From DASRAA01 sp963814165 (GTDB lineage Bacteria > Acidobacteriota > Terriglobia > Terriglobales > Acidobacteriaceae): 64,000 nt of DNA. Position numbers and translations under genes: made by a program. The notes beneath the pieces are model-generated. The model was not told where the DNA came from. It saw only the letters and a program-made list of their open reading frames with translations, and did not search any database. Of this stretch, positions 8,052-19,125 are shown piece after piece; position 1 is the first letter of the stretch; the number at the start of each line of letters is the position of its first letter. Location: the NCBI GenBank assembly GCA_963814165.1, contig CAWFBW010000013.1, positions 62,001 to 126,000 on the forward strand, written 5' to 3'.

Positions 8052-9635
8052 ATGCCGAACGACACGAATTCCCGCGTTGCAATGAACGAAAAAGTCGAAT
8101 CCGACACCAGCGCCGCTACCGACGTTTATGCCGTCCACGGGGCCGATCCTGAAGTCCTCGCCTATGGCATGGCCAAGTACTCGCGCTCGTCGCTTTCGCT
8201 GCGTGAATCACTGGCCGAGCTCAATGAACAGAAGGCCGAGAAGTTTCTCAACACGTTCTACTTTCAGTACGGACATCGCAGCATCGCCGACCTGGCGCAT
8301 CTTTCGTTCGCCATTGAAAAGCTGTCGATCCTCGCCGCCACCGTGCTGGTTGACGAGACGCGTTGGGACGGGCAGGAGCGCTCCACCCGCTACCAGGACT
8401 TCCAGAAGAGCGGCTATTACGTTCCCGATTTTGCGGGAGATACCGCGGCGCTGCAACTTTATCGCGACACAGTGGATTTCCTCTTCGCGGAATACCGGCA
8501 TTTTTCTGGGGAGATGTTCGTTTACCTGAAAGAGCAAACTCCCAAGCCTGAGGAGATGAAGCAGGAAGCTTACGAACGCACGCTGAAGGCACGCGCATTC
8601 GACTTGTCGCGCTACCTGCTGCCCATGGCGACCAACACTTCGCTGGGCCAGATTATCAGCGCCCGAACGCTCGAGAACCAGGTCTCGCGGTTGCTGTCAG
8701 ATCCGCACGCCGAAGTTCGTAAATTGGGAGAGTTACTGAAGAAAGCGGCGCGCGATGCCGCATACAACGTGAACCATGCGAGTGCTGAACGCGCTTTGGA
8801 CGAGGTCCAGCAGCACTCGGCTGAACTGGCCGAGCGCGTGAAGGCCGTGCTTATGCGGGAAGTCCATTCCGCTCCGACGTTGATGAAGTACGCCGAGCCC
8901 AACGCCTACGAGCAGGAGAGCCGGCGCGAGCTAACCGCTGCCGCTGCCGAGCTACTGGGTTCGCTGCCCATCGACCCCGCTCAACTGGTCGATCTGCTGG
9001 AAGACGAGCCGCTCGAGGTCGAGCTGGCGACAACACTCCTCTACCAGTGCTCGCATCATTCCTATCGGCAGATTCGCGGGGTAGTTGAGGGCATGACCGC
9101 GGCACAGCGCGCCGAGATCATCGACCTCGGCCTGCGCCATCGCGGCCGCCACGACGAGGTCGCCCGCGCCTATTGCAGCGGGCAAAAATTCCGCTTCGAC
9201 ATCCTCATGGACATCGGCGCCTTCCGCGATATGCACCGCCACCGCCGCTGCGTGCAGATCTTGCAGGACTACACCACGCTCCACCGCTACGACCGTCCTG
9301 AAGACATTGATGCCGCTAACCTTTCGGGGCGCTACGACGCTGCCATGAATCGCGCTCGCGAGACGGCGACGACTCTTGCGGCGCGCCCGGTAGTCGAAGC
9401 GAGCGAGCAGTCGCAATATGTCATTCCTCTCGCCTACCGCAAGCGCGCGCTGTTCAAGATGGACTTGGCGGAGGCGCTCTACATCAGTGAACTGCGCACC
9501 GGCCCCGCCGGACACTTCTCGTATCGAAACGTGGCTTACGCCATGTACGAGGCCGTAGCGCAGCGCTATCCCGAGCTGGCGAAGTACTTCCGCGTGACCG
9601 ACGTCCGCGGGCCGATCGACCTGCTAAAGCGCTAG
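8052..9635 (+). CDS. Two-domain ThyX-like (FAD-dependent thymidylate synthase homologue)
   Basis: The protein of about 527 residues contains two ThyX-like halves. The first carries FYFQYGHRSIADLAHLSF and GQERSTRYQDF, the place of the ThyX RHR..S.N..S.RY motif, but the RHR is replaced by DETRWD. The second half has CSHHSYRQIRG, then FRDMHRHRRCVQILQDYTT. Classical ThyX is about 220-250 residues and converts dUMP to dTMP with methylene-tetrahydrofolate and FAD. The long form is widespread but its activity is uncertain because the signature is degenerate. The start could be ATG 8052 or ATG 8082; neither has a clear ribosome site. Confidence 0.75.
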   Translation: MPNDTNSRVAMNEKVESDTSAATDVYAVHGADPEVLAYGMAKYSRSSLSLRESLAELNEQKAEKFLNTFYFQYGHRSIADLAHLSFAIEKLSILAATVLVDETRWDGQERSTRYQDFQKSGYYVPDFAGDTAALQLYRDTVDFLFAEYRHFSGEMFVYLKEQTPKPEEMKQEAYERTLKARAFDLSRYLLPMATNTSLGQIISARTLENQVSRLLSDPHAEVRKLGELLKKAARDAAYNVNHASAERALDEVQQHSAELAERVKAVLMREVHSAPTLMKYAEPNAYEQESRRELTAAAAELLGSLPIDPAQLVDLLEDEPLEVELATTLLYQCSHHSYRQIRGVVEGMTAAQRAEIIDLGLRHRGRHDEVARAYCSGQKFRFDILMDIGAFRDMHRHRRCVQILQDYTTLHRYDRPEDIDAANLSGRYDAAMNRARETATTLAARPVVEASEQSQYVIPLAYRKRALFKMDLAEALYISELRTGPAGHFSYRNVAYAMYEAVAQRYPELAKYFRVTDVRGPIDLLKR

Positions 9636-9665
9636 AAGTCGTTACATGAATCCGTTTTGAAGGGG

Positions 9666-9681
9666 CACGGCTACAGCCGTG
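9666..9681. repeat. REP-like hairpin, CACGGC/GCCGTG stem
   Basis: A perfect 6-bp stem with TACA loop follows the string TTTTGAAGGGG. The same lead-in TTTTGAAGGG precedes another hairpin at 38780. It lies between the ThyX-like gene and the alpha-galactosidase. Confidence 0.6.
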
Positions 9682-9704
9682 GCGTAATGTGTGCCGAAAT
9701 AATC

Positions 9705-9718
9705 GGGGCTTCAGCCCC
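9705..9718. repeat. REP-like hairpin, GGGGC-TTCA-GCCCC
   Basis: This is a 5-bp perfect stem with TTCA loop, 24 bp after the previous hairpin. The same TTCA loop is seen in the hairpin at 16370-16389. It may also help to end transcription of the ThyX-like gene, but no T-run follows. Confidence 0.5.
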
Positions 9719-9841
9719 TGAGGGGAATTCGACTCAAGAGGACCCAAACATTTGTGACACCGGTCCGGGAGCTGCGGTGGGTTGATTCGCTCCCTTGCGT
9801 TTACACTGTCTAGCTCTCACCTTTTACTGCTGGATACCTCC

Positions 9842-12061
9842 ATGCGAATTCATGTTTGCGCGTTTCTTGTTCTGCTTGGCATTGTCCCTTCTTCCTTCGG
9901 CCAAACGTCCATCCGCGAAGACGCCGCTAGACACCAATGGTTCCTGAACGCCGGCGAATGCACCTACGTCATCGGTGTAAACGATCAGGGCATGTTGCAA
10001 AGCCTGTATTGGGGACCAAAGCTCAATCCCGGCGCTACACTGCCCGCCGCGCGCATGAAGCCCGAGCGCGCCAGCTTCGATCCACCCATTGCGACCACAC
10101 CGCTGGAATACCCGGCGTGGGGAGCGGGTCTCTTCACCGAGCCTGCGCTCAAAATTGACTCGCCCAACGGAGACCGCACGCTCATCCTGAAGTTCGTCAG
10201 CGCGCACCTGGACGGCCAGCAACTCGAAATCGTGGTGAAAGACGTTGCGCAACCAGTGGAAGTGCACCTTTTCTATCGTGTATATCCCGAGGGCGTAATT
10301 GCCCGCTGGTCCCAAATCGGGAATCTCGGCCAGCAAATGTTCCACGTGGAACAAGCCATGTCTGCCGTCTGGAACCTCCCACAAGGTACCGGCTACTCGC
10401 TGAGCTGGCTCACCGGCCAGTGGGCCGCGGAGTGGCAACTGCACACCGCTCCGCTCGAAACCGGCGCTCAACTCCTCGAGTCCCGTCGCGGCAGCACCTC
10501 GCATCAGGCCAATCCGTGGTTCGCCATAGGCCGCACCGAGCAGACCACCGAGACCGCCGGGCCGGTATGGTTCGGCGAACTCGGCTGGAGCGGAAGCTGG
10601 CGCATGGTGGTCGAGAGCACAGCACTGCACAACGTTCGCGTCACCGCCGGCTACAACCCCTACGATTTCAACTACTCGCTGGCTCCCGGCCAATCGCTGG
10701 AAACGCCGAAGTTCTACGCGGGCTATACTGCCCAGGGTCACGGTGAAGCGTCGCGCATTCTGCACCGCTTCCAACTGGCCGAGATTCTTCCCGGCAAGCC
10801 TGATCCAAAACCACGGCCTATCATCTACAACTCGTGGGAAGCCACCGAATTTGCCGTCACCGAAGCTGGACAGATTTCGCTTGCCGACAAGGCTGCCAAG
10901 CTGGGCGTCGAGCGCTTCGTAGTCGATGACGGCTGGTTCGGCGCGCGCAAAGATGACCACGCCGGTCTCGGCGACTGGTACGTCAATCAGCAGAAATTCC
11001 CCAATGGACTTAAGCCGCTCATCGATCACGTGCACGCGTTGGGCATGGACTTCGGCCTCTGGGTCGAGCCCGAAATGGTCAACCCCGACAGCGACCTCTA
11101 TCGCAAACACCCCGACTGGGCGATGCAGTTTCCCAAACGCCAGCACACCGAGCAGCGTAACCAGCTGGTGCTCAACCTCGCCAATCCGGCAGTTGCAGCG
11201 TACGTGTTCGAGTTCCTCGACAAGCTTTTGACCGACAACAACATTGCGTTCTTGAAATGGGACTACAACCGCAACTGGTCGGAACCCGGTTGGAACACCG
11301 CGCCGGGTACCTCGCCCGCAGCTCCCAATACCGATGCAGAGAAACAGATTTACGTTCAGTACGTGAACAATCTGTACGACATCCTCCAGCGCCTACGAGC
11401 AAAGCATCCCAAGGTCGAAATAGAATCGTGTTCCGGCGGGGGCGGCCGGGTGGACCTCGGCATCCTTCGCTTCGCCGACGAGGTCTGGCCCTCTGACAAC
11501 ACCGATGCCCTCGATCGTCTCGACATTCAGTACGGCTTCACCCACGCTTACACGCCCGAGGTGATGGTCGCCTGGGTGACGGACGTCCCTAACTATCTCG
11601 ACCGCCGTGTCGTACCCTTGCAGTTCCGTTTTCTCGTGGCAATGCAGGGATCACTCGGAATCGGCGGCAACCTCAACAGGTGGACGCCCGAGGAAATGGA
11701 CACAGCGCAACGGCTGACCGCGTTCTACAAGACTGTGCGCACCACGGTGCAGCATGGCAAGCTATACCGACTGCAGAGTCCGCTCAACTCAGAGGTTTCA
11801 CAGGTCGAGTACGTCGCGCAAGACGGCTCCCAGGCCGTCCTGTTGGCCTACCTGCACTCGCAACGCTTCGGCCTCGCTTACCCAACCGTTCGGCTGCTGG
11901 GACTCGATCCTACGTCCACGTATCGAGTTCATGCGCTCGATGCCAGCAAGTACGAGGGCGAAGCCGCCGTGCAAGGTTCGGTGCTGATGGGTGCCGGCGT
12001 GGAACTCAAACTAGAAGGCGATTGCGATTCCACGGCGCTCGCACTGGAAAAATTGCCGTAG
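9842..12061 (+). CDS. Secreted GH36 alpha-galactosidase
   Basis: The 739-residue enzyme begins with a signal peptide (MRIHVCAFLVLLGIVPSSFGQ), so it is exported. The N-terminal beta-sandwich domain (to about 310) is followed by the catalytic barrel. The nucleophile is D474 in FLKWDYNR, the glycine-rich ESCSGGGGRVDLGIL block follows, and the acid/base is D552 in WPSDNTDALDR. It releases terminal alpha-galactose from oligosaccharides or galactomannan. ATG 9842 was chosen for the signal peptide; the frame is open to 9782. No transporter or other glycosidase is adjacent. Confidence 0.92.
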   Translation: MRIHVCAFLVLLGIVPSSFGQTSIREDAARHQWFLNAGECTYVIGVNDQGMLQSLYWGPKLNPGATLPAARMKPERASFDPPIATTPLEYPAWGAGLFTEPALKIDSPNGDRTLILKFVSAHLDGQQLEIVVKDVAQPVEVHLFYRVYPEGVIARWSQIGNLGQQMFHVEQAMSAVWNLPQGTGYSLSWLTGQWAAEWQLHTAPLETGAQLLESRRGSTSHQANPWFAIGRTEQTTETAGPVWFGELGWSGSWRMVVESTALHNVRVTAGYNPYDFNYSLAPGQSLETPKFYAGYTAQGHGEASRILHRFQLAEILPGKPDPKPRPIIYNSWEATEFAVTEAGQISLADKAAKLGVERFVVDDGWFGARKDDHAGLGDWYVNQQKFPNGLKPLIDHVHALGMDFGLWVEPEMVNPDSDLYRKHPDWAMQFPKRQHTEQRNQLVLNLANPAVAAYVFEFLDKLLTDNNIAFLKWDYNRNWSEPGWNTAPGTSPAAPNTDAEKQIYVQYVNNLYDILQRLRAKHPKVEIESCSGGGGRVDLGILRFADEVWPSDNTDALDRLDIQYGFTHAYTPEVMVAWVTDVPNYLDRRVVPLQFRFLVAMQGSLGIGGNLNRWTPEEMDTAQRLTAFYKTVRTTVQHGKLYRLQSPLNSEVSQVEYVAQDGSQAVLLAYLHSQRFGLAYPTVRLLGLDPTSTYRVHALDASKYEGEAAVQGSVLMGAGVELKLEGDCDSTALALEKLP

Positions 12062-12280
12062 GCGGTTTTCCCGAAGTGGAACCAGTTGGTTACCTTCGTA
12101 ACTTGACAGCCTATTATTTCGCTATTTCTTCGCCCTCCAAAACATGTATACTACGCCGTCAACGAAGCTGCGCTGGCCGTATTCAAGGTGCCGTTTCGCG
12201 GACTGAATTTCACTCGCAATCAATAGAATTCAAATCCCTTCCGGCGCAAACGTCCGGCAAGGCAGCTAGGAGCGGCACTC
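12062..12280 (+). promoter_or_regulatory. recA upstream region
   Basis: It contains a consensus -35 TTGACA at 12103-12108 without a convincing -10 at 16-18 bp, a TATACT hexamer at 12147-12152, and an AACCA-GT-TGGTT inverted repeat at 12080-12091 that could be a repressor site. I could not identify a LexA box with confidence. Confidence 0.3.
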
Positions 12281-13366
<1,086 letters not shown>

Positions 13367-13391
13367 CGGTTACCTGCAAACTCCGCAAGAT

Positions 13392-13424
13392 GGGGCCGGC
13401 CGAGAGGCTGGTCCCTTTTGTTTT
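13392..13424 (+). terminator. Rho-independent terminator of recA
   Basis: A 10-bp GC-rich stem with a GAGA tetraloop (13392-13401 with 13406-13415, two G-U pairs) is followed by TTTTGTTTT. Confidence 0.9.
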
Positions 13425-13494
13425 CAAGGAATAATTGCCTCACACGGTTGGCGCGGATAAAATCAAGGCTCTAATTCTTGCCCGCCGAGGCGCA

Positions 13495-14016
13495 TTGAAA
13501 CAGATCACCGCCATCTATCCCGGATCGTTCGATCCCGTCACCAACGGGCACCTCGACCTCATCCACCGGGGATGCAAGCTTTTTGACCATCTCATCGTCG
13601 CCATCGCCCGCAATCCCGAGAAAGACGCTTCACTCTTCAGCTTGGAAGAACGTATCGAAATGCTCGAGGCCATGACCGCCGAGCTCGAGAACGTCACGGT
13701 TGACGCCTTCGAAGGCCTGCTGATGAACTACTGCATCGAGAAGGGCGCCAACGCCGTGTTGCGAGGCATCCGCGCCGTCAGTGATTACGAGTTCGAACTG
13801 CAGATGGCACTGATGAACCGCAAAATAGAGCCCAGCGTCGAAACCGTATTCATGATGCCGGCGGAAAAATACTCGTATCTGAGCTCACGCATTGTCCGCG
13901 AAATCGCTGCCTTCGGAGGCCCGCTCAACGGACTAGTGCCCGATCTAGTCGAACAGCATCTGCGCCGCAGGGTCGCTGACAAGCGCGCGGCAACTATCGA
14001 AATCCCATCCAGATAA
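13495..14016 (+). CDS. coaD: Pantetheine-phosphate adenylyltransferase
   Basis: This 173-residue enzyme makes dephospho-CoA from 4'-phosphopantetheine and ATP. It has the nucleotidyltransferase motif TNGH at 16-19 in YPGSFDPVTNGHLDLI, the RGIRAVSDYEFELQMALMNR block and YLSSRIVRE near the end. The TTG at 13495 was chosen because it immediately precedes the conserved KQITAIYPGSFDP and has GAGG upstream; no ATG is available. It is followed 11 bp later by the aminotransferase gene, so the two are probably cotranscribed. Confidence 0.95.
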   Translation: MKQITAIYPGSFDPVTNGHLDLIHRGCKLFDHLIVAIARNPEKDASLFSLEERIEMLEAMTAELENVTVDAFEGLLMNYCIEKGANAVLRGIRAVSDYEFELQMALMNRKIEPSVETVFMMPAEKYSYLSSRIVREIAAFGGPLNGLVPDLVEQHLRRRVADKRAATIEIPSR

Positions 14017-14027
14017 AGGGCCGAAAT

Positions 14028-15228
14028 ATGACCACCACTGCAACCCAGACCGCGTCGATTCTTACCAACCGCATCCAGCGCATCGAAGCCTCGGCAACGA
14101 TGGCCGTCGCCGCCGCCGCCGAAAAGCTCCGCGCCAGCGGCGTCGACATCGTGGACTTCGGCGTGGGCGAGCCGCATTTCAATACGCCCGAGCACATCAA
14201 GGACGCCGCCATCGCCGCGATCAAAAACAACTTTTCGCGGTACACGGCAGCGGGCGGCACGGTCGAGTTGCGCGACGCCGTCATCAAGCGCCACGACGCC
14301 GATTTCGCTTCCGGCTACAAGCGCGAGCAATGCATGGCATCCGTCGGGGGCAAGCACGTGCTCTTCAATGCCATCCAGGTGCTGGTCGATCACGGCGACG
14401 AAGTGATTCTCCCCGTGCCCTACTGGGTCTCGTTCAAAGACATGATCCGCTACTCCGGAGGTACGCCGGTACTGATCGAAACCGACGAAGCCAACGACTT
14501 CGCCCTGACCGCTGAAATGGTCGAGCGCGCCATCACCCCGCGCACCAAGCTCATTATTCTCAATTCGCCAAACAACCCGTCCGGCTCGGTGATGAAGCCC
14601 GACGACATCACTGCCGTCGTGCGCCTGGCGAATGAGCGCGGCATCTACGTCATCTCCGACGAGTGCTACGTGTACCTCAATTACACCGGCCAGCTCTTTT
14701 CCGCAGGCGAGATTCACGAGGCGAAGGATCGCCTGCTCATTGTCGGCTCGCTCTCCAAGACATACGCCATGACCGGATGGCGACTCGGTTACGTGCTCGG
14801 CCCCGCGCCGGTTGTGGCCGCGATGAACAAGCTGCAGAGCCAGAGCACTTCCAACCCGACCTCTATTGTGCAGAAGGCCGGAGTGGCTGCGCTCAACAGC
14901 CCGCAGGACTGCATCGCCGAGATGCGCGTGGACTACCTGCGTCTGCGAGACAGAATGGTTGCCGGACTTCGCGCCATTCCTGGAATCTCGTGCCAGACGC
15001 CAGGTGGGGCGTTCTATGCGTTCCCGAATCTCAGCCACTACTTTGGTCGCGGTGGAAGTGAACAGCGCTGCCGACATCGCGCGCAGGCTGTTACAGGAAG
15101 CCCACGTCGCGGTTGTTCCCGGCGAAGCTTTCGGTACCAGCAAGCACGTGCGCCTGTCTTATCCAGTACCGGAAACCGAAATCGATCGCGGCCTCGAGCG
15201 CATGCGCCAGTTCTTCGCCAGCCTGTAA
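14028..15228 (+). CDS. aspC: Aspartate-type aminotransferase (class I), frameshifted as assembled
   Basis: The product is a PLP-dependent aminotransferase of about 400 residues. It has VGEPHFNTPEHI near the N-terminus, NSPNNPSGSV, SDECYVYLNYTG and the PLP lysine K244 in GSLSKTYAMTGWRLGY. The frame changes near 15050: after FPNLSHYFGRG the family sequence continues one base over as VNSAADIARRLLQEAHVAVV and ends FFASL at 15228. One extra base (likely in the GG at 15051-15052) explains it. I treat it as a whole gene with a probable sequencing error. It should exchange aspartate and glutamate with their keto acids. Confidence 0.88.
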
Positions 15229-15247
15229 TTGGTATCCTGAATATGAA

Positions 15248-15293
15248 CTGGGTGTCCCGTTCTACCTGCTGTATTTTGGCCGGTAGGGCGGGG
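15248..15293. repeat. REP family A, copy 1
   Basis: This element has the form CTGGGTG, CCCGTTCTACC, then TTTTGGCCGGTAGGGCGGGG. It matches elements at 20285-20329 and 24506-24551. It lies between the aminotransferase and manA. Confidence 0.7.
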
Positions 15294-15306
15294 TTCTTCC
15301 AAAACC

Positions 15307-16275
15307 ATGCCCGACCTCTACCCATTCCTGCTGATTCCGATTTTCGACGAGCGGCCCTGGGGCGTGCGCGACCTGCGTCCCATCTACACCAAAGTCGTGA
15401 AGGAACCCATCGGCGAGAGTTGGCTCACTTGGGGCGACAGCTGTATCGCCAACGGCCCGCTGACCGGACGCAAACTCGGCGATATCGCTTGCCAGCACAA
15501 ACGCGACCTCGTGGGAACGGCCGCCGTTTTCGAAGACCGCTTTCCATTGCTCATTAAGTTCTTGTTTCCGGCAGAAAAGCTTTCGGTCCAGGTCCATCCT
15601 GACGACGCCCGAGCGCAGCGCGTCGGACAACCCTACGGCAAAACCGAATGTTGGTATGTGCTCGACGCCAAGCCCGGCGCGCAAGTCGCCCTGGGACTTA
15701 AGCCCGGTGTGACGCTTTCGGAGTTCGAGACGTCCATCGTTGAAAATCGTGCCGAGGACTTGCTGAACTGGATCGAAGTGCATCCCGGCGACATGCTCTA
15801 TGTCGCCGCCGGAACGGTACACACCATCGGTGGCGGCATGGTGCTCGTCGAAACCCAGCAGAGCTCTGACATAACGTACCGCCTGTATGATTACGGCCGC
15901 GGTCGCGAGCTGCACATCAAAGATGGCATCGCGGCGATCAAGCTCGATACTCGCGCCGGCAAAGTTGTAAGCCAGGCCGGTGACGATCCAAATCTGCTGG
16001 TGCGCTCGGCGTTCTTCGAGGTCGAGAAGATGAAGCTCACCGCGCCCCTCGTTGCAACGCTCTCGCCCGCTTCGCCTCACATAATCGTTGCCATTGACGG
16101 CGCGGGCGTCGTCGAGTCGGCGGGCATGGAGCCTGTCAGCTTCACCATGGGTGAAGCAGTGGTCATCCCAGCCTGCGTGCCGCATTATTCCGTGCGTCCG
16201 CAGTGGGAAATTGAAATCATGCGAATGTCGATTCCAACTGGCCACGTTGCAGAACCGGTGACAACGCTTGGATAA
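15307..16275 (+). CDS. manA: Mannose-6-phosphate isomerase (type I)
   Basis: This 322-residue cupin enzyme interconverts fructose-6-phosphate and mannose-6-phosphate. The zinc ligands are visible: Q95 and H97 in VQVHPDD, E114 in GKTECWYVL and H172 in AGTVHTI. The length matches the short bacterial type I form. It heads a GDP-mannose block with manC and a hexomutase downstream, which together supply mannose for surface polysaccharide or glycosylation. Confidence 0.94.
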   Translation: MPDLYPFLLIPIFDERPWGVRDLRPIYTKVVKEPIGESWLTWGDSCIANGPLTGRKLGDIACQHKRDLVGTAAVFEDRFPLLIKFLFPAEKLSVQVHPDDARAQRVGQPYGKTECWYVLDAKPGAQVALGLKPGVTLSEFETSIVENRAEDLLNWIEVHPGDMLYVAAGTVHTIGGGMVLVETQQSSDITYRLYDYGRGRELHIKDGIAAIKLDTRAGKVVSQAGDDPNLLVRSAFFEVEKMKLTAPLVATLSPASPHIIVAIDGAGVVESAGMEPVSFTMGEAVVIPACVPHYSVRPQWEIEIMRMSIPTGHVAEPVTTLG

Positions 16276-16369
16276 TCAGTAGGCGACGATTAGACACGGC
16301 AACGGGTGGCTTTCTGCTGGAGACTACGAGTCGCCAACGGTGAGGCCCCGGGGGAGCGATAGATCGTGG

Positions 16370-16389
16370 CCCAGCGCTTCAGCGCTGGG
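16370..16389. repeat. Perfect 8-bp hairpin with TTCA loop
   Basis: CCCAGCGC-TTCA-GCGCTGGG lies between manA and manC. The loop matches the hairpin at 9705. There is no T-run, so it is a REP-like element rather than a classical terminator. Confidence 0.55.
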
Positions 16390-16454
16390 TAAGCTTGAAG
16401 CCAAATCCGAGTCCTGGAGGGACGGCAGATGTTGTCGGGCACAAGGAATCCTTC

Positions 16455-17558
16455 TTGAACGAATCTCAGAATTTCTATCCAGTCATTCTCGCCGGTGGCC
16501 GCGGCACGCGATTCTGGCCGCTCAGCCGCAAACGTCGCGCCAAGCAACTCCTGCCGCTCAACAGCGACCGAACCATGATCCAGGAAACCGTGGACCGTCT
16601 GTCGCCCCTTGCCGCCGCTGAGAAGTTCTGGATTATCACCAACTCTGATCTTCGCGGTCCAATCTTGCAGCAGCTTCCCGCGCTCACCCCCGGCCAGATC
16701 CTGGCCGAGCCCGCCGCACGCAACACGGCCCCAGCCATCGGACTCGCCGCGTTTCTACTGGAGCGCATCGATCCGGCCGCGGTTCTCGCGCTGTTCCCGT
16801 CCGATCACGTGATCTTCGACGAGCCGCAGTTCCTCGCCAACGTTTCTCGCGCCGTAGAAATCGCCGCTTCCGGCCCGAACATTGTCGTCATGGGCATACA
16901 GCCCACGCGTCCCGAGATCGGCTACGGCTACATCGAAGCCGGAGCGCCTACGAGCGATGGCGTTCTTCAGGTTGTCCGTTTCACCGAGAAGCCCGACCTC
17001 GAAGATGCCAAAAAGTTTGTCGCCGCCGGAAATTTCTATTGGAACAGCGGCATGTTTGTCTGGGGAGCGCGCACACTGGCCGACGCTCTTCGCGAACACT
17101 TGCCTAACACCGCTGTTAACCTCGAGCAAATTGCCGCCAGCTACGGCACTCCCGCATTCTACGAAACATTTGACGCGCTCTATCCCAAATGCGAGAACAT
17201 CAGCATTGACTACGCCCTGCTCGAGCCGCGCTCGAAAAAGGGTGAAGGCGAGTCCGGTATCTACTGCATTCCGGCAACATTCGGCTGGAACGATCTCGGA
17301 TCCTGGACTGCTCTCTACGAGCATCACGCCGCCAACCAGCCTGGCCAGCCCAACATCATCTCGGCCAGCCAGAAGTTTGAGCTGGACTCCTCTGGCAACT
17401 TTGTACACTCGAAAAAGTTCGTCGCCGTGGTTGGTGTGCACAATCTTGTCGTCGTCGAAACCGAAGATGCACTGCTCATCACCACACGCGAAAAGGCACA
17501 GGACGTTGGCAAGGTTGTGAAGCACCTCGATGAGCAGCAGTTGGAGAAACTTGTGTAA
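16455..17558 (+). CDS. manC: Mannose-1-phosphate guanylyltransferase
   Basis: This 367-residue enzyme makes GDP-mannose from GTP and mannose-1-phosphate. It has the pyrophosphorylase signature AGGRGTRFWPLSRKRRAKQ (about 13-31), ILAEPAARNTAPAIGLAA, ALFPSDHVI and VRFTEKPD. It lacks the C-terminal isomerase domain of bifunctional forms, consistent with a separate manA. TTG 16455 was chosen because AAGGA lies seven bases upstream and the conserved core follows; another TTG at 16395 is possible. Confidence 0.93.
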   Translation: MNESQNFYPVILAGGRGTRFWPLSRKRRAKQLLPLNSDRTMIQETVDRLSPLAAAEKFWIITNSDLRGPILQQLPALTPGQILAEPAARNTAPAIGLAAFLLERIDPAAVLALFPSDHVIFDEPQFLANVSRAVEIAASGPNIVVMGIQPTRPEIGYGYIEAGAPTSDGVLQVVRFTEKPDLEDAKKFVAAGNFYWNSGMFVWGARTLADALREHLPNTAVNLEQIAASYGTPAFYETFDALYPKCENISIDYALLEPRSKKGEGESGIYCIPATFGWNDLGSWTALYEHHAANQPGQPNIISASQKFELDSSGNFVHSKKFVAVVGVHNLVVVETEDALLITTREKAQDVGKVVKHLDEQQLEKLV

Positions 17559-17628
17559 CAACAGCGGTGGCTAGCGGAAGGCTTAAAGCTAACTGCTGAT
17601 ACCCAACCCGCTATACTTACGTTTCCCT

Positions 17629-19049
17629 ATGACGACTCAAATCAAGTTCGGCACCGACGGGTGGCGCGGCGTGATCGCCGACGACTACACGTTTGACAAC
17701 GTGCGCCGTGTCGGCAACGCCATCGCGCATTACGTTCACGCTAACGAAGACCCGGCAAAAGGCCTGGTCGTTGGCTACGACACCCGCTTCGGCTCGCGCA
17801 ACTTCGCCGAAGCCATCTCCGAGGTGCTGGCGGCTTCAGGCATCGTGGTGTATCTCTCCGACGACTACACGCCCACACCGGCTCTTTCGTACGCTGTGGT
17901 GAATCTGGGCGCAGCAGGCGGCGTGATGATCACCTCCAGCCACAATCCCTGGAACTGGAATGGCGTGAAGTACAAGGCGGGATACGGCGGCTCGGCCACG
18001 CCTGCCATCATCAAGATCCATCGAGTCCGCGCTCGACACGCCTCGCATCAAGCACACCGGCGGCAAAGTCACCAACGCCGATTTCAAGGCGCCCTACATC
18101 GCGGCAGTGAAGAAGTTCGTCGATCTCGACGCCATCAAGAAAGCCTGGGTTCAAGTTCGCCATCGACTCCATGTACGGCTCCGGCCGCGGCGTGCTCAAG
18201 GGCATCTTTACCGAGGCCGGCATCGACCACATAGAAATTCGCAGCGAGTTGAATCCGCTGTTCCCCGGCATCAACCCCGAGCCGATCCTTCCGCACATCA
18301 AACTCCTGCAGGAGACGGTAGTCCGCGAGAAATGCCAGGCCGGACTGGCCACCGACGGCGATGCCGACCGCCTCGGCGCTGTTGCGGAAGACGGCAGCTT
18401 CGTGGACTCGCACAAGATCTTCTCGGTCATCCTGCGAATGGCTGTTGAAGCGCAAGCAATGGCCGGGCGAAGTGGTGCGCGCCTTCAACACCACGCGCAT
18501 GATCGACCGCATCTGCGCCAAGATACGGCCGCAAGATGCACGAGTGCGGTATCGGCTTCAAGTACATCTGCGACCTCATGCTCGAGCGCGACATCCTGAT
18601 CGGCGGCGAGGAGTCCGGTGGCATCGGTATTCGCCGCCATTTGCCCGAGCGCGATGGCATCCTGAATTCGCTGCTGCTCGCCGCCATCATGGCCGAAGAA
18701 GGTAAGCCGCTCGGCCAACTGGTGAGCGATCTGCAGAAAGAGTATGGCGCGCACCACTACGCCCGCACCGATCTGCATATTCCGAACGACATGAAGGAAG
18801 ATGCCATCCGCCGCGCGTTGGCGAAACCAGCGAAGATGGGCAGCTTCAACGTGCTCAGTGTCGGGCACGCTCGATGGCGTAAAGTTCTTTCTCGACGCCC
18901 CGACCAACGGCAATGGCGCTGAGGCCTGGGTGCTGGTTCGCGCCTCCGGTACCGAACCGCTGTTGCGGATCTATTGCGAGGCATCGACGCCGGAGCTGGT
19001 TGCGCAAATTCTTCGCGAGACCGAGGCATTCGTAAAGTCGGGCACATAG
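17629..19049 (+). CDS. Phosphomannomutase/phosphoglucomutase-type hexomutase, five frameshifts as assembled
   Basis: Joined across frames, this encodes an alpha-D-phosphohexomutase of about 470 residues. It has KFGTDGWRGVIADDY at the start and the phosphoserine loop MITSSHNPWNWNG. The Mg-binding ATDGDADR is followed by the sugar-binding GGEESGGIGI and the phosphate-binding VRASGTEPLLRIY. Single extra bases are inferred near 18018, 18148, 18438, 18523 and 18858, each a +1 shift. Behind manA and manC it most likely converts mannose-6-phosphate to mannose-1-phosphate, although a glucosamine or glucose mutase role is possible. Five same-direction shifts suggest poor base calling, not decay. Confidence 0.85.
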
Positions 19050-19125
19050 ACTTAATTTGAAAACGATTTTCATGTGGAAACGAGCACGGATGACGTTTCT
19101 TCCCGTGCCGTTGTCAAACACTTTA

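Noticed and set aside
9824..11146. 440-codon minus-strand frame within the alpha-galactosidase
   Set aside because: It is fully antisense to a catalytically complete GH36 gene and has no recognisable motif.
12062..12280. LexA box upstream of recA
   Set aside because: I found only a short AACCA/TGGTT repeat and a GTATAC hexamer; neither matches a known box well enough to name.
13785..15143. 452-codon minus-strand frame across coaD and aspC
   Set aside because: It is antisense to two well-supported enzymes and has the Val/Gly/Asp/His-rich composition typical of a mirror frame in GC-rich DNA.
17629..19049. Interpretation of the hexomutase as a set of several small genes or a decayed pseudogene
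   Set aside because: All family motifs are kept in order and every break is one extra base, which fits repeated base-call errors better than separate genes or neutral decay.
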